A stretch of DNA of 64,000 bases. Origin: Puccinia triticina. Taxonomy: Eukaryota; Basidiomycota; Pucciniomycetes; Pucciniales; Pucciniaceae. The translations under genes and the position numbers were made by a program. Each line of letters opens with the position of its first letter. Within the stretch, counting starts at the first letter, position 1. Of this stretch, positions 1-10,704 are shown piece after piece. The DNA lies in assembly GCF_026914185.1 (NCBI RefSeq), contig NC_070562.1:992001-1056000 (forward strand), written 5' to 3'. The notes below the pieces were generated by a model that did no database searches, was not told the origin of the DNA, and was given only the letters and a program-made list of their open reading frames with translations.

Positions 1-1291
1 AAGTTTTCCAGTTGGTTGAGTTCCTTCTCAGCCGCCGCGCGCCATTTCGAGGATTGGGGGCCAGTGAGTGCGATGTGGATTGAAGTGAGGATATCAACAT
101 CCGAACGTAAGGTGATTGAATCAACAGCCTCCTGTTGGATAGAGGCTTTGTGGTCTGTTGCTTCTTCCCCCAATACAAGGTTGTTGAGGAGGAATGCTAT
201 GTCATTCTTTGACGTCTGGATCAGGGCAACCGGGAGTTGTTGATAATCCGGGAATACCGCATTTGCCGAGTGGATGAACGCATTCAAGTGTTCATTGTAG
301 AATATCCATCCTTTTTCAGAAGGAGGATACCCGACAAGAAAACATTCATCTGCACAAGTGTCAAATTTTCCCAATCTCTTTTCCGTGGGTTTGAAGACGA
401 GTGCCCGAGCTCCAAACGGGTAGATATACTCAGGTACCGGGATCTTGCCATAGAGTATCTCAATAGGGGTTTTGGGATGAATTCGAGAGTGGGGGAGCCT
501 GTTGTGGATATAGACTGCCACCTGTTGAGCGTAGCTCCAGAACTTCATAGGAAGGGGGCTTTGTTGGAGCATAACCCGGGACATATTGTTAATGGTGCGG
601 TTTACCCTCTCAGCCTCGCCATTTTCCTTGGGATGGTACAGGGATGAGTGGGTGAGTACGACGCCACAGTCTTCCAAGATCTTCGCCAGTTTCTTTGACA
701 GGAATTCGCCCCCATTATTGCAGCGCAGAAATTGTGGGTATCAACCGAGCCTGTTTTTGATAGCGTCGAGCCACACCTTCAGTCGATCTGTCACATCAGA
801 TTTATTCTTGAGCGGCGCGAGTAATGTGTACATTGAGGCATGGTCGCGGAGGGTTAGGGCGAATTGATTTCCGTGTAGATCCTCTTCAAAAGGGCCCATC
901 ACGTCAGACACCAGTAAGTTGAGAATGTTGTCTTTTGGAACAGATGATGGCGGCAGAAATCGTTTGCCTGTAGATTTTGACATCACACATCCTTTGCAGA
1001 AGAAGGATTGCCAGTTTTTAATTGCATCTGGTCCCAGGAACCGGTCCATGAAGGTCTTGACTTGTTTATTGCTCGCGTGTCCCAGGCGCTCGTGCCAGCA
1101 GATGTTTTCCATGCTAGGCTGGTTGGACATGGACGCAACAACAATCTCATTGTCAGGTTTTGGGGGAGACGGTGAAGACGTAATGAGATTCCAGCAAAGA
1201 TTAGAGAAGGTGGTTTGGAAGACACATTTGTGGTGGATGAGCGACATGGAACAATCTTTATCAAATATGGGGCGGAAGCCGAGTGACAGGA
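1..1291 (-). pseudogene. Copia integrase region, interrupted
   Basis: The minus strand from 1247 encodes a GAG-pre-integrase zinc motif (HERLGHASNKQ ... FCKGCV) and the integrase core start (SDVMGPF, first catalytic Asp). The frame then hits a TGA at about 739-741. Beyond the stop the homologous reading resumes (CNNGGEF, then HPKENGEAER) and continues open to the window edge. The usual second catalytic Asp of the DDE triad, normally in an S/C-DNGGEF motif, reads Asn here. The frame change at 1292, the stop and the lost Asp all indicate a dead copy. Confidence 0.8.
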
Positions 1292-2848
1292 TTACATAGG
1301 GGATAGTAGGGTTGTGGTATTCTTGATCCGGATGGTTCCGCTAGGCGTTGGGATCTTCAGACTGCCGATTCCCGTTAGTGTCATGGCCGATTTGCGTGAC
1401 GCCAGTAGAACAGGTACGGGGTTGGTTAGCCGCCGTTCAAAGGTAAAAAATGGGGAATTCCCGCTTACGCATGCAGAAGCTCCTGAGTCCACTAGTACCG
1501 TATTGTCATGAGTTGCCGTGGTGTCAATGGCTTGTACTCTGACCGGTGCTGGCTTGGATGGAGCTTGTGCATTGACGGGAGGATTTGGTGGGGTGGCGAG
1601 TTTTCCGATGTTTAGTTTGCCGTCTTGCAAATCCCGTGCCAAGGTGCAACAGTTGGATGCCCAGTGGCCCGATTGTCCGCAGTAATTGCACTCCGCTCCC
1701 TTGTCCGCCATTTGACTCGTTGTTGGTGCGGTGTCTTTGTAAGCAAGTGCGTTTGCCAGCGCCTTTGTTCCAAAAGTTTGGTTGCGAGTGGTAGTTGTCG
1801 GTCGATTTTGCCGAGTGGACGTCCGACTGGTCGTTCGGCCTTGTTGCATGTGATTAATGAGGATTGGATTGTCAGAGGATCCAGTGTGTAATTCCCCTTC
1901 GACCTGGGTGATTTGTGCGCAGACCGTGTCGAGGGTGGGGATAACTGTCGAGGTGTTGAGTCGATGATTTAGGTTGTTTCGGAAAGAGTTTTTGTCAACA
2001 TCGATCGGTGGACAAATAATGAATTGTAGTATCAAACCAAACAGTTCTTCGGTTGCAACCTTCTTTTGTTGGAATTCCTGGAATTGGGCTAGTAATTTGT
2101 CATTCAATGGTTGGCGTTCCAATTGGTAGAAATCGCGGAGTTTGCCGATGAGGGTCAGTTTGTTCTGGTGATTGTTCCTCTTGCACTGTGTCTCGAGTTT
2201 TTCAAAGATGTTCTTGGGCTGACGCAGAGAGTTTACTACTCCTTGGAGCTTCTTTTCAACTGAACCTTGGAGTAATATGACAACCGCTGGTTCCTGTTCA
2301 TCGTCGACTAACATCCAGTTGGTAGATTTTGATAGGAAGTTTTCTTGCCGGAAGACAAAATCAAGTGTTGTATTGACCTGTCGCTCCCAGGCCAAGTAGT
2401 TCTCCCTGCTGAATTGGAGGTACTCTACGTCGGAGTGAATGGAGCGATGTAGAGCCATGGGATCCTTCATGAATTGCTTCTGATGTGGTGAGTATGCCGG
2501 CGTCATGTTGGCTATCAACTGTTCCTGTTTGACGTGTGGGGGTTTGTCGCGATTTTCCTTGATGTGATCGGTGATTTTGTTGACAGCTTCAATGATGTCG
2601 TCAATCTTCCCCTCGAGTTTGATGTGTTTGAAGTTGAGTGCACCAATCAGGTCACAAGTCTCGCAATTGCTGAGTTGAAGTGCCCAAAAATTCGAGTCGG
2701 CATTGTTGAATTGCTGAATAATTTGTTCATTTGTCAGATCCCCAACGTTGGTTTGACTGATGGGTGTTATGTTGACCAACGGGGAGCTGGATCTCTCTTG
2801 TGGTGCAGCTGATTTTCCTTTTGAGGTTGAGCCCTGGCGTTTCGACAT
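1292..2848 (-). CDS. Copia Gag plus aspartic protease (518 aa open frame)
   Basis: This encodes the structural Gag protein of a copia retrotransposon and the start of its protease. The N-terminal half is a Gag-like helical region. A CCHC zinc knuckle (CNYCGQSGHWASNC) lies near residue 390, followed by the protease active-site motif VLVDSGASACVSG near residue 450. The frame begins with an ATG right after the leader and ends at 1292. The expected continuation into integrase lies in another frame just downstream, so Gag-protease is cut off from Pol here. The shift could be a decay indel or a frameshift site; the other lesions downstream favour decay. Confidence 0.85.
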   Translation of the reverse strand: MSKRQGSTSKGKSAAPQERSSSPLVNITPISQTNVGDLTNEQIIQQFNNADSNFWALQLSNCETCDLIGALNFKHIKLEGKIDDIIEAVNKITDHIKENRDKPPHVKQEQLIANMTPAYSPHQKQFMKDPMALHRSIHSDVEYLQFSRENYLAWERQVNTTLDFVFRQENFLSKSTNWMLVDDEQEPAVVILLQGSVEKKLQGVVNSLRQPKNIFEKLETQCKRNNHQNKLTLIGKLRDFYQLERQPLNDKLLAQFQEFQQKKVATEELFGLILQFIICPPIDVDKNSFRNNLNHRLNTSTVIPTLDTVCAQITQVEGELHTGSSDNPILINHMQQGRTTSRTSTRQNRPTTTTRNQTFGTKALANALAYKDTAPTTSQMADKGAECNYCGQSGHWASNCCTLARDLQDGKLNIGKLATPPNPPVNAQAPSKPAPVRVQAIDTTATHDNTVLVDSGASACVSGNSPFFTFERRLTNPVPVLLASRKSAMTLTGIGSLKIPTPSGTIRIKNTTTLLSPM

Positions 2849-2849
2849 G

Positions 2850-3092
2850 GTTAGCAGTTGGTAAGGCTGGCTTTTAACCTATAAGGAAGCGGAACAATGA
2901 TAAGGATCCGCGACTGGTTGAAGAGCAGATGAGAGATGAGGTCTTCAACCAGCCGCGAGTACAGGCCCTATATATATACAAAGTATATGGACTACTAGGT
3001 TATGGAACTTGGTGATGAGAAAAAATAAACGATAAAAATAGAAATAGACATGACTGGAAAATAGAAGATAAATAAAGTTCGACATGTTGACA
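2850..3092 (-). promoter_or_regulatory. Candidate 5' LTR and leader of the copia element
   Basis: Non-coding stretch directly upstream of the gag start. It has a TATATATATA run near 2970 and an inverted repeat in which CGCGACTGGTTGAAG (about 2911-2925) pairs with CTTCAACCAGCCGCG (about 2943-2957). The proposed LTR start is TGTCAACATG at 3092 on the minus strand. I could not find a convincing primer-binding site, so the split between LTR and leader is not resolved. Confidence 0.4.
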
Positions 3093-3104
3093 CTCCCTAA
3101 ACTC

Positions 3105-3205
3105 TACACCCCCGACGTCTTGAGGGACTTTGTTAAGTTCGGGGTCGCTTTCGCGAGTTCACCCCCGAAGTCTCGAGGGACTTGGTTAAGTTCGGGCGCG
3201 AGCAC
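3105..3205. repeat. Two direct copies of a GAGGGACTT..GTTAAGTTCGG motif
   Basis: Two related blocks (about 3108-3146 and 3164-3204) each contain GAGGGACTT-GTTAAGTTCGGG after a CCCCCGA.GTCT lead. They flank a small palindrome (TCGCTTTCGCGA). A looser relative is at about 25714-25757. They lie just upstream of the MAPR gene and may be part of a small repeat element rather than its promoter. Confidence 0.5.
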
Positions 3206-3316
3206 GGGAGGGACAGTTCGATCCGCTGGACTCCAGGAGAAAACAAACCACAACCAAACACCAAACACCAAACACTGCCCCCACTGAGCAACAACAACCA
3301 AAACAATACACGCAAG

Positions 3317-4268
3317 ATGATGCCTACTCCAGTGCCACCCTCACCCTCAGAACTGGCGATCCCAAAGGTACTTTTCAAGGGCAAGATGGTCTCCGGCAAA
3401 AAATCTAACTCGCCCTTCTTCGTCCATCAACGCCACAAACAGAGTCGATCGATCGAACAATTAAAAAACACGTCCTCAACAACAACAGAAACTATCACAT
3501 CCTCAGAACGAAGGGACAGCAATCTCATGAAACAGAAAAATAATCCCCAAGGTTCAGCCCCTCATCCGCTGCTCAACAAATCCCTCGCTCTCCTGCTCTC
3601 CGGGTTCCGTTACTCCCTCTTCATCCTCCTCCTCAGTATCTTACTCAGCCGCATGATCACCGAACATTGGCTATGGGGATACAACGGAAAATGGGCGAAA
3701 CTAAGCTACTACTTTCCGGTCAGTATCTCTCCTCTCCATCTTATGAATCCCAAGAACTGTTACAAACCTGCCTGTTTTATTTTCGGTATTACAGGGGCCA
3801 CAGGAGTCGTTCACGATCGAGAGATTGGCGTTGCACGACGGCGTCAAGGACCCCTCCAAGCCCATCCTCCTCTCAATCAACGGGAACGTCTATAATGTCA
3901 ACTCCAATCCTGGCATGTATGGTCCCGGTGGCTCGTATCATCATTTCGCCGGACGAGATGCCAGTCGTGCTTTCGTTACTGGCTGCTTCAAAACCGGCCT
4001 CACTTTCGACCTCAGAGGACTAGACCAACGGCAGCAGAAAGTCTGCCTCCTTCTCGCCCTTCTTCCCCTACATATACCACTTTGATCTGTGTCGGCTTTT
4101 TGCTGATTCACTGCTTCTTACTGACAGTCCTTGGATTATTGGACCAATTTCTTCGAAAACTCGCCCAAATATTTTAAAGTTGGCAACCTCATCCTGCCCG
4201 ATTTAGAGCAATCCAACACTCCGATTCCGAAGGATTGCGACCCGAAAACCGAAGGCGGTGCGATCTGA
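3317..4268 (+). CDS. Membrane-anchored MAPR (cytochrome b5-like heme/steroid-binding) protein, 3 exons
   Basis: Predicted exons 3317-3718, 3795-4040 and 4128-4268, both introns phase 0 with GT/AG ends, give 262 aa. Residues about 89-113 form one hydrophobic membrane segment after a Ser/Thr/Lys-rich N-terminal region. The MAPR domain follows (about 139-240). It contains ERLALHDG, KPILLSINGNVYNV and MYGPGGSYHHFAGRDASR, which match the heme-binding core of PGRMC/Dap1-type proteins; in that family the Tyr of the YGPxGxY motif helps ligate heme. Exon 3 gives the family's usual WTNFFENSPKYFKVG tail. Family members work in sterol/P450 metabolism at the endoplasmic reticulum; the exact role here is inferred. 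The first of two adjacent ATGs was chosen. Confidence 0.85.
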
Positions 4269-5988
4269 GCTTTCATCACATATTTATCCATGTATGCATA
4301 TGGCAAAAAGACAGAGTTTTTTTTGATAGATAGACAGGTGGATATCCTTCAAAAACAAACTCATAGACTTGCTTCTTTTGTGCGTGTTTCTTGCTGTACC
4401 CCATCATCTTTTTCATCACTTTTCTGTTATATATATCTGGTCTGGTCGTTCATGATCATTTGATCGCAAAAGTATCCCTGTGTTGTATTCATTATATTAT
4501 GTATGAATTAATTCCTCCTTTGTTCCTCTCCTTATTTGATTTTCTATCTAATTCCTTCTCAGTTTTTTTTTTTTTTTTTGATTCGCCTTTCTTATCTCTG
4601 TTACATTATAAATTCATATTTGCCTTTACTTTGCTGTGCGGGAACAAATTCTTTCCACACAATTATTGGTGTTATCCCGACGTCGCAGCTCTCTCGTGCC
4701 GAGCTTGACTAGCCTCCCCGAGGAGGCGCGCAAAGCACCTCCGAAGCAGAAGTTTACCTCCAATGTCACGCCATTGCCCCTACAGACTTGCAATTTTCTT
4801 GTAAAAAAACACATATTTTCTTTTCAAAAATTTTCTACAAATGTAGTGGAGCACTGGAGGACTTCCCTTTGGTTTAAAGTACCAGCTAAATGCTATTTTC
4901 TATTTCTATTTTCTATTTTCAAAGGGGAGAAAAAGCAGTTTCTATGCTAAGAAATAGAAAATAGAAAATAGCCTGCTTTCTAAATTGGCAGGTAGTCCTC
5001 CAGTATGTTGTTAAAAAGAAAACTGAGTAGAGAAACTTGTAGACTTTTATGTCAGCTTTTTTTACCAACCTTACCCTCATTCATACTGGTTCAATCCATT
5101 TTTCATGAAGTGATGCTCAAATTTTTTTGAAGTTGCAAAATTTGAAAATTTCCAGGCTCTTGGATTCCTGAAGGTTGGATAATACAGCATCTCACAGGCC
5201 TTCTGTCTAAATGTACATTATTTATTTTAGAATATGAAGCTTTTGAATTGGATTTTATTGACACCCACAGTAAATAGCTTCAGAGGTCACTACACTCCAC
5301 TGAGGAGGGATTTGTGTTTAGTTTTCCTTATGCCTGCTTCTGCTACCCATATTCAACACTGTTTTCCACATGGGAATCTCCAGTTCAATTTTTTCTGGCA
5401 CTGCTTCCTGGGAATGGGAAAAGGCACCCTTGATTCTCCCCCAGAAGAATTTGATGATGTAGAATTGCAAATGGGGTGGAGAAATTTTCTTTTCTGGGTA
5501 GATAGGGTCTGTGGCACCAGGCTAAATTTATGTACAGGGGGTAGAAAATTGTATCTGCCACACCATTTTTGGGCCATAGAAACTCAACCAAACCAGTATT
5601 GGTGAGATGGTTCAAAACCTAACTTTGCTAATTTCCCTCCTCAGGGGAGCAAAACAACCTCCAAAGGAGGGGCTTACACACTATTTCTACCCTGCAGCCT
5701 GAGAGAATTTCAACTTTTGGCGGGCACTTTTTTTATAATCAACATAGCACATGGGTCTCTGGACCAAATTCATTCTAGTTTTCATTTCTGGGACCACCCA
5801 AGCTGTCCCCATCTATGTACTATTTCCATCTCCCCATCCCTTTTCTTTGATCTGCAATACCCTTTGTAATATCATTAGTGTTGGATCCTGTACAGTGCAA
5901 GATGTGTAATGAAGGATGAAGTAGACATGATGGTGGTCATAAAAAAGTAATTTGAGTGCCACTCAAGGCTTCAAAAAATTTGAAAAAT
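4269..5988. other. AT-rich intergenic stretch downstream of the MAPR gene
   Basis: About 1.7 kb without a supportable gene. It includes the 3' flank of the MAPR gene, a long T run at about 4565-4580, the hairpin element at 4853-4996, and a small palindromic block at about 5636-5672 of the recurrent CTCC...GGAGG type. Confidence 0.5.
4853..4996. repeat. Hairpin-forming miniature element
   Basis: ACTGGAGGACT at 4853 is matched by its complement AGTCCTCCAGT ending near 4996. Inside, a run of CTATTTTCTATTT units (about 4893-4920) is mirrored by AAATAGAAAATAG units (about 4951-4972), so most of the element can fold into one long hairpin. No clear target duplication was seen. Confidence 0.55.
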
Positions 5989-5996
5989 ATGTAGGA

Positions 5997-6712
5997 TAGA
6001 GATTGCCACGGGTACCCATCGGCAGGTACCCAACACCCGTGGGCGGGTACCCACTTGGCGGTTGCGGGTGCGGGTGCGGGTGTTGTGTTTTGCCAGGAAA
6101 ACAATTAGTGGGTACCTGCCTGTCTCAGAGATTGTGAGCTTGTGACTTGGGCCGCAAACTCCGAGACCTTGTGCCGCAGTGGTCAGACTTGTCCGCAGCT
6201 GCAGACAACCATCCAGGGTACCGGGTGTTTTTTTGGGCCAAAATGGGCACCCGGCACCGCCCAGCTGGTGCCGGCGGGACTTACCACTGGTACCAGCGGT
6301 ACCAGAAGGATCTGAGGTGGTGAGTGCGATCGGATATGTATGCAAACAACAGACCTGTGACAAGTCTGAAACAGTTTCACACGACCTCTGTCCGTTTGAA
6401 CGCAAACGGACAGGACAAAACATCAGCGTCCTGTCCGTTTGTACGCAAATGGACAGGACAAAACACAAAACATTGGCTCCGTCCTGTCCGTTTGCACGCA
6501 AACAGAGAGGACAAAACATCAGTGTCATGTCCGTTTGCACGCAAACGGACAGGTTGCCCCTCCCTTGTTATAAGGTAATGTATGTATGTGGTCAGTGACC
6601 ACATATATACATATTCTCCTGAGCAAAAATGGGCTACACCCGCGAGTACCCGCCTTCTGCACCCGGGTACCCGCCTGGCAGGTGCGGGGCTGGGTGCGCG
6701 TGGCCATCTCTA
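5997..6712. mobile_element. Non-autonomous hAT-like element, 716 bp, 8-bp TSD
   Basis: The left end reads TAGAGATTGCC and the right end is the complement of TAGAGATGGCC, matching the hAT terminal style (T/C)A(G)NG. It is flanked by a perfect 8-bp duplication ATGTAGGA (5989-5996 and 6713-6720), the hAT hallmark length. Both arms are rich in GGGTACCCG palindromes. No transposase frame is present. Confidence 0.85.
6386..6553. repeat. Four tandem CTGTCCGTTTG hairpins
   Basis: Inside the hAT-like element, four copies of the palindrome CTGTCCGTTTG-n-ACGCAAACGGACAG lie head to tail, joined by GACAAAACA-type spacers, with a period of roughly 35-60 bp. Open frames on both strands here are a by-product of the repeat. 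Confidence 0.8.
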
Positions 6713-7879
6713 ATGTAGGAAGATTCTCCATGGTCTTCTGCATCTTTTGTTCCCCTAACACCTAATCACCCAATGAGAATTGGTGCTGCTACAAGACATC
6801 AAAAAACTGCATTTTTGAAATTCTATCAGGCCACGAGGTCAACATAGCCCATAAGTCTCTCCTTTGGAGGGTCCCTGCGGGACAGCATCCCCCCTCCACA
6901 TAGAGAAGGACGTAGTTAAGTTAGGTTCCAAACAGTCTTCAAAGCACAAATATGAAAAAATAAAAGCAAAAACAAAAATTATGTATTTTACAAGAATTAA
7001 ACAACAGACTTAGGCCCCATTTGGAGCCAATATAAATGTGCAATATAATCTGGAAACTTGTGACATCTGATCAAGTTTTGGCGGACCTGATCAGATGTCA
7101 CATAGGATGTCATGCAAAAAAGCTCATATATTGCCTGGATTATATCAGCTCCAAACGGGGCCTTACTTTGCCTAACAAAAAAAATGCTTTTCAACCCATG
7201 ACATTTCATCAACCCAATGTCGCAACCCACTGTGCACGGTTCACAAAAAATACTTTGTGCACTGTGAATTATTTTTATTTAGGAAGGCAACTTTTCACAG
7301 TTTTTTTAGGATCCCTCATGACCCCTCCATAAATTTTTCAGCACCCTCTGAAATTATCTTCCAATGCAAAAAAAAGATCAATTTAAAACAAATAAAATGC
7401 CCTGGCAGGGGCAAAAGAAACTGTGTAAGCTATCTGCTTGGACAAAGTGTATTTAATTGATCTGCTTCAAGCAGAATGTCCAAGCTGTTTTTGAAAGACT
7501 CTTTTGCAAGATTTCTGAGACACCACCCTTGTCAGACAGAGCTGACCTCTTCAACCAATGTTGAAAAGTGAAGCCCGTCCAAGCAGATCATTCATCTCTG
7601 AAGGACGTTCCAGTTTCTCTGAGGCTCTGTTAAACTTGGGGTTACAGCTCACAATTTGACAATGAGCTTTTTGAATCTTATGTTATGAAAAAACAGCCAG
7701 GCTTTAGGCACGCTAAAAAAGGCATGAACCTCCAACCACTTCAATATTTTTGGAGTGGAATGTGTTTAACTCCAAAACCAGGTCTTTTTTGGAGGACACA
7801 TCCCTGCACTCCATGCTGGTTTGGGGTGAACACCCGGACACTCCTGTATGTACCCTTTTCTAGGGCCGGCGGAGGCCGG
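6713..7879. other. Intergenic repeat-bearing stretch
   Basis: No supportable gene. Contains a palindromic CTCCTTTGGAGGGTCCCTGCGGGAC block (about 6862-6886), the TTA-flanked MITE at 7013-7162 and AT-rich unique sequence up to the solo LTR. Confidence 0.5.
7013..7162. mobile_element. PIF/Harbinger-like MITE, 150 bp, TTA TSD
   Basis: The ends read GGCCCCATTTGGAGC and the complement of GGCCCCGTTTGGAGC. The inverted-repeat similarity extends about 30 bp (ATATAA and CAATATA blocks). The element is flanked by the trinucleotide TTA at 7010-7012 and 7163-7165, the target duplication expected for PIF/Harbinger elements. It has no coding capacity. Confidence 0.75.
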
Positions 7880-8941
7880 TGTGGTAGACGTAAAAGTGAA
7901 AAATCAAAAGTTTTTTTCTTGTCTACAGATTTACTCATACTAGGACTCAAGATACCACCAAATAGACATCAGGAATGGATTATACGGCCAATTTTACCAG
8001 TAGTTACCACTGGAAGCGTCACTGGAACCACTTGATTGGAAGTTACACCCTCTTGGACCCTCATGGACAGGGCCAGCCACAGTCATCAACCTGTCACACC
8101 CTCTCAAGTCACCTTTCCCAGGTATACACATACTCAGCCCAAGCCAAACACATACTCTTTTCTATCCCTCTTATCTCCACTGCATATGCAGGGGACCAAC
8201 CCCATTTCTTCTGCATTTGACATTTCCCTGCTTTGTTTATGCACTCCTTGCATTAGTATGACATCATCTTTCATTTCTCACCCTACTTCTTGCCTGTATT
8301 TATTATCTTCTGACAACACTTGTACACAGCCCACCAGCTAAAATCCCTCCTCCAGGGTCCCCCTTGTAGCTAAAATCCCTCACATTTGTCTATATAAGGA
8401 GCTCTCTCCCCCCAGTTGTTTTTCCCTCAGTTCAATACCCACCAGTTATACAGATATCACCCATTAGCCTTTAAAATCACCCTTACATTTTATAACATAC
8501 CATATCATCCCTCTTATCTGCAAATAACCGCTGAGCTCACTCTCATATTCTCATACTCTCATATCTCCTGGCTGCATATCACGCCCCTGTCATGAGCTAC
8601 CTGGTTCCTGGTTTAACTCCCGACTGAGAAATATACCCTTCTCAGTCCAGACACTCTTCTCAACTTTTTATATTACCCTCTCAAGGATCTGTGTTCAACC
8701 CCCACCGGAAACATCAAGTCAACTTTCACCCTTTCCATCATCATAAACCCTCTCAACTCTCACATACCTGTCATCAAACAACTTTATCTGGAACTAGACC
8801 AGACCTATCACTTGATTAAAACTTTCCAAGCTTAGCTTGGTGGGTCTTGTTATCTGATAGTATAGAAGGGCAGAGTTTGCACCTCCATCATCCCCTTCTC
8901 CATTCAGCAAAAGGGTTTTACAACCACTTTTGAGTCTTACA
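7880..8941 (-). mobile_element. Solo LTR, CCGG-flanked family, copy 1
   Basis: On the minus strand this begins TGTAAGACTC and ends CTACCACA (TG...CA ends). It matches the plus-strand copy at 46677-47576 at both termini and in internal blocks, including CAAAAGTGGTT, CCTTTTGCTGAATGGAGAAG and AAAACTTTTGATTTTTCAC. A TATATAAGGAGCTC-type promoter block sits mid-element (plus coordinates about 8391-8406). It is flanked by CCGG on both sides (7876-7879, 8942-8945). No internal retroviral genes remain, so it is a solo LTR or an LTR-only relic. Confidence 0.75.
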
Positions 8942-8944
8942 CCG

Positions 8945-9240
8945 GCCATCAAGCAATAGCACTCCCCTCAATGGCTGGTCTGCGCCTGCCATTGAGGAGA
9001 GTACATACACATACAAGTACCTCAATGACAGGTCAGACTGGTCAGCGAGAGGACTGAACCCTCTCAATGACCGGAACCAACTGGTCATCAAGAGGACACT
9101 GCCCTCTTGATCACTGGGTTCAACCAATCATTGAGAAGACTCAAACCTAGGCCTCCAACCTCTGGATGACCAGGACCAACCGGTCATCAAGAGGACAAAG
9201 CCCTCTTGATGACTGGGGACCTTACAACAGGAAGCTACCT
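8945..9240. repeat. CCGGTCATCAAGAGGA hairpin satellite, locus 1
   Basis: Tandem, imperfect inverted copies of GGTCATCAAGAGGAC and its complement, with variants CAATGGCTGG and CAATGACCGG. The same palindromic unit forms clusters at about 44275-44420, 45170-45260, 57715-58230 and 60160-60300. Confidence 0.65.
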
Positions 9241-10419
9241 GCTGGACAAAACGGTGTGGGGTGCCAAATCTGTTTCAAGTATCAAATTGCATAAAGTCTT
9301 GGTTCAATTTATGCAAAGGATGCATATTCTTGGATGAATTATTGGATAATTAGATTCTACAGGTCATTTAACCCCTAGTCACTCACTTTAACCACCAGGC
9401 TAGCTCCACTCAGTCAAAAGTTATTTGGGATTAAACTGTTTTTGATAGAACATAATCAACTACTATAGAATTATATTTTGTAGTACATAGTATAGAATCA
9501 GGTACAAGTACATATTTAGGTTGTAGTTTATACAGGCTTACATATGTACCCCTGTATGGTCACATGACATCTTCAGTCACATGTTTATCACATGGCTCAC
9601 TAGCTAAAATCCCTCAGTAGAAGCAGTGGTGGGCAGATACGTTATCAATTTGGATACCTAAATATTCATTCATACCTTGTCCCTTCCTGTCTTTTTTTTT
9701 CCTTTCTTGGTCCTAACACAATCTAATTGTGGGTTTTGTTTTGTTTTTTCTTGTTCTGATTTGCTGTTTCTGTTTTTATTGGGCTCTTCCTTTCTTATTT
9801 GGTTTGCTTCCTGTTTGAGTGGTGTGGTGTTTTCTGTTTTTTCCTCCGTTTATGTTTGATGTGTGTAGTTAGGGATGTGATGACATTTCCTGTGACATGT
9901 CACTCCCCAGAGTCCAAGTTCAAGTTTGAACTTGGAGGATGGGAAGGCATCACTGCAAAAAAAACTTGGTCAACTGCTTGCAGTTGACACGCAGGATACT
10001 CAAGTCAAGCTGCCATTGTAACTCCACCTGGATGCACAAGTGCCTTTGTTGGCAAAGTCACTGTGCAAGGTGCCCAATGACTGTGCATTGAAGCTTGGGT
10101 TGAGTCAAACCTTGAGTAAGGCTGGTGTAACACCACAAGCTTCCTCAGAGTTACCAAATGTCAACTGCTCACAGTTGTCACAGTTTTTTTTGCAGTGCAT
10201 GGGACTGTCTCTGATCCAAGAGAAATTCCATCACCTTTCTGATCCGCTGGCAGTATCCCCAGCATTATCCTGATCCTTTATCCCTGATCCTGATCCCTTA
10301 TCATCATCTGATCCTCAACAAACCAACCACTGCCAACAGTATTCCATCCCCATTGTCTCTCAAAAATCCCCCCCCCCCCCCCCAACGCTGTCACTTTCCA
10401 ATCCTCATCTCATTTGCCG
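9241..10419. other. Intergenic stretch without a supportable gene
   Basis: AT- and T-rich sequence with no convincing coding frame. Contains a hAT-type end sequence CAGTGGTGGGCAG near 9624, a T-rich zone at 9685-9850 and a 15-C homopolymer at about 10370-10383, just before the next miniature element. Confidence 0.45.
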
Positions 10420-10634
10420 TAGAGATGGCCATTTTGCACCTGCTGGCGGGTACCCGCCACCTTTCAGAAGGCAACTGTGTGCACTTGCAGGTACCCATGG
10501 CGGTGTGGGATGTTCAATCCTAGTAAAAATTCAAGGAATTCACTCCACAGCAGCCCTGGGTACCTGCCAGGGCACACAGTTGCATCCTGAAAGGTGGCGG
10601 GTACCCGCCACCGGGTGCAAGATGGCCATCTCCA
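10420..10634. mobile_element. Miniature hAT-like element, 215 bp, perfect 8-bp TSD
   Basis: Begins TAGAGATGGCC and ends with the complement. The two arms are near-perfect inverted repeats of about 75 bp, including GGCGGGTACCCGCCACC, so the whole element folds into a hairpin. It is flanked by the 8-bp duplication ATTTGCCG at 10412-10419 and 10635-10642. Confidence 0.9.
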
Positions 10635-10704
10635 ATTTGCCGGACCACCACGAGGGCAGCCTCAACAGCACACATCCCCTTGACGCTCTTCCTACCGCCT
10701 GGCA

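Larger units (their letters stand above)
1..3092 (-). mobile_element. Ty1/copia-type LTR retrotransposon, 5' part, decayed
   Basis: Minus-strand order is candidate 5' LTR/leader, gag with protease, then the integrase region, with the rest running off the left edge. Gag-protease-integrase order is typical of copia elements. The minus-strand sequence at 3092 begins TGTCAACATG, a plausible LTR 5' end, but the second LTR is outside the window so the boundary is tentative. The pol part carries a frame change near 1292 and an in-frame stop near 741, so this copy is not intact. Confidence 0.85.

Noticed and set aside
9677..9859. Hydrophobic Phe-rich frame that resembles a membrane peptide
   Set aside because: It is a T-rich tract; the hydrophobic residues are simply TTT/TTC/CTT codons.
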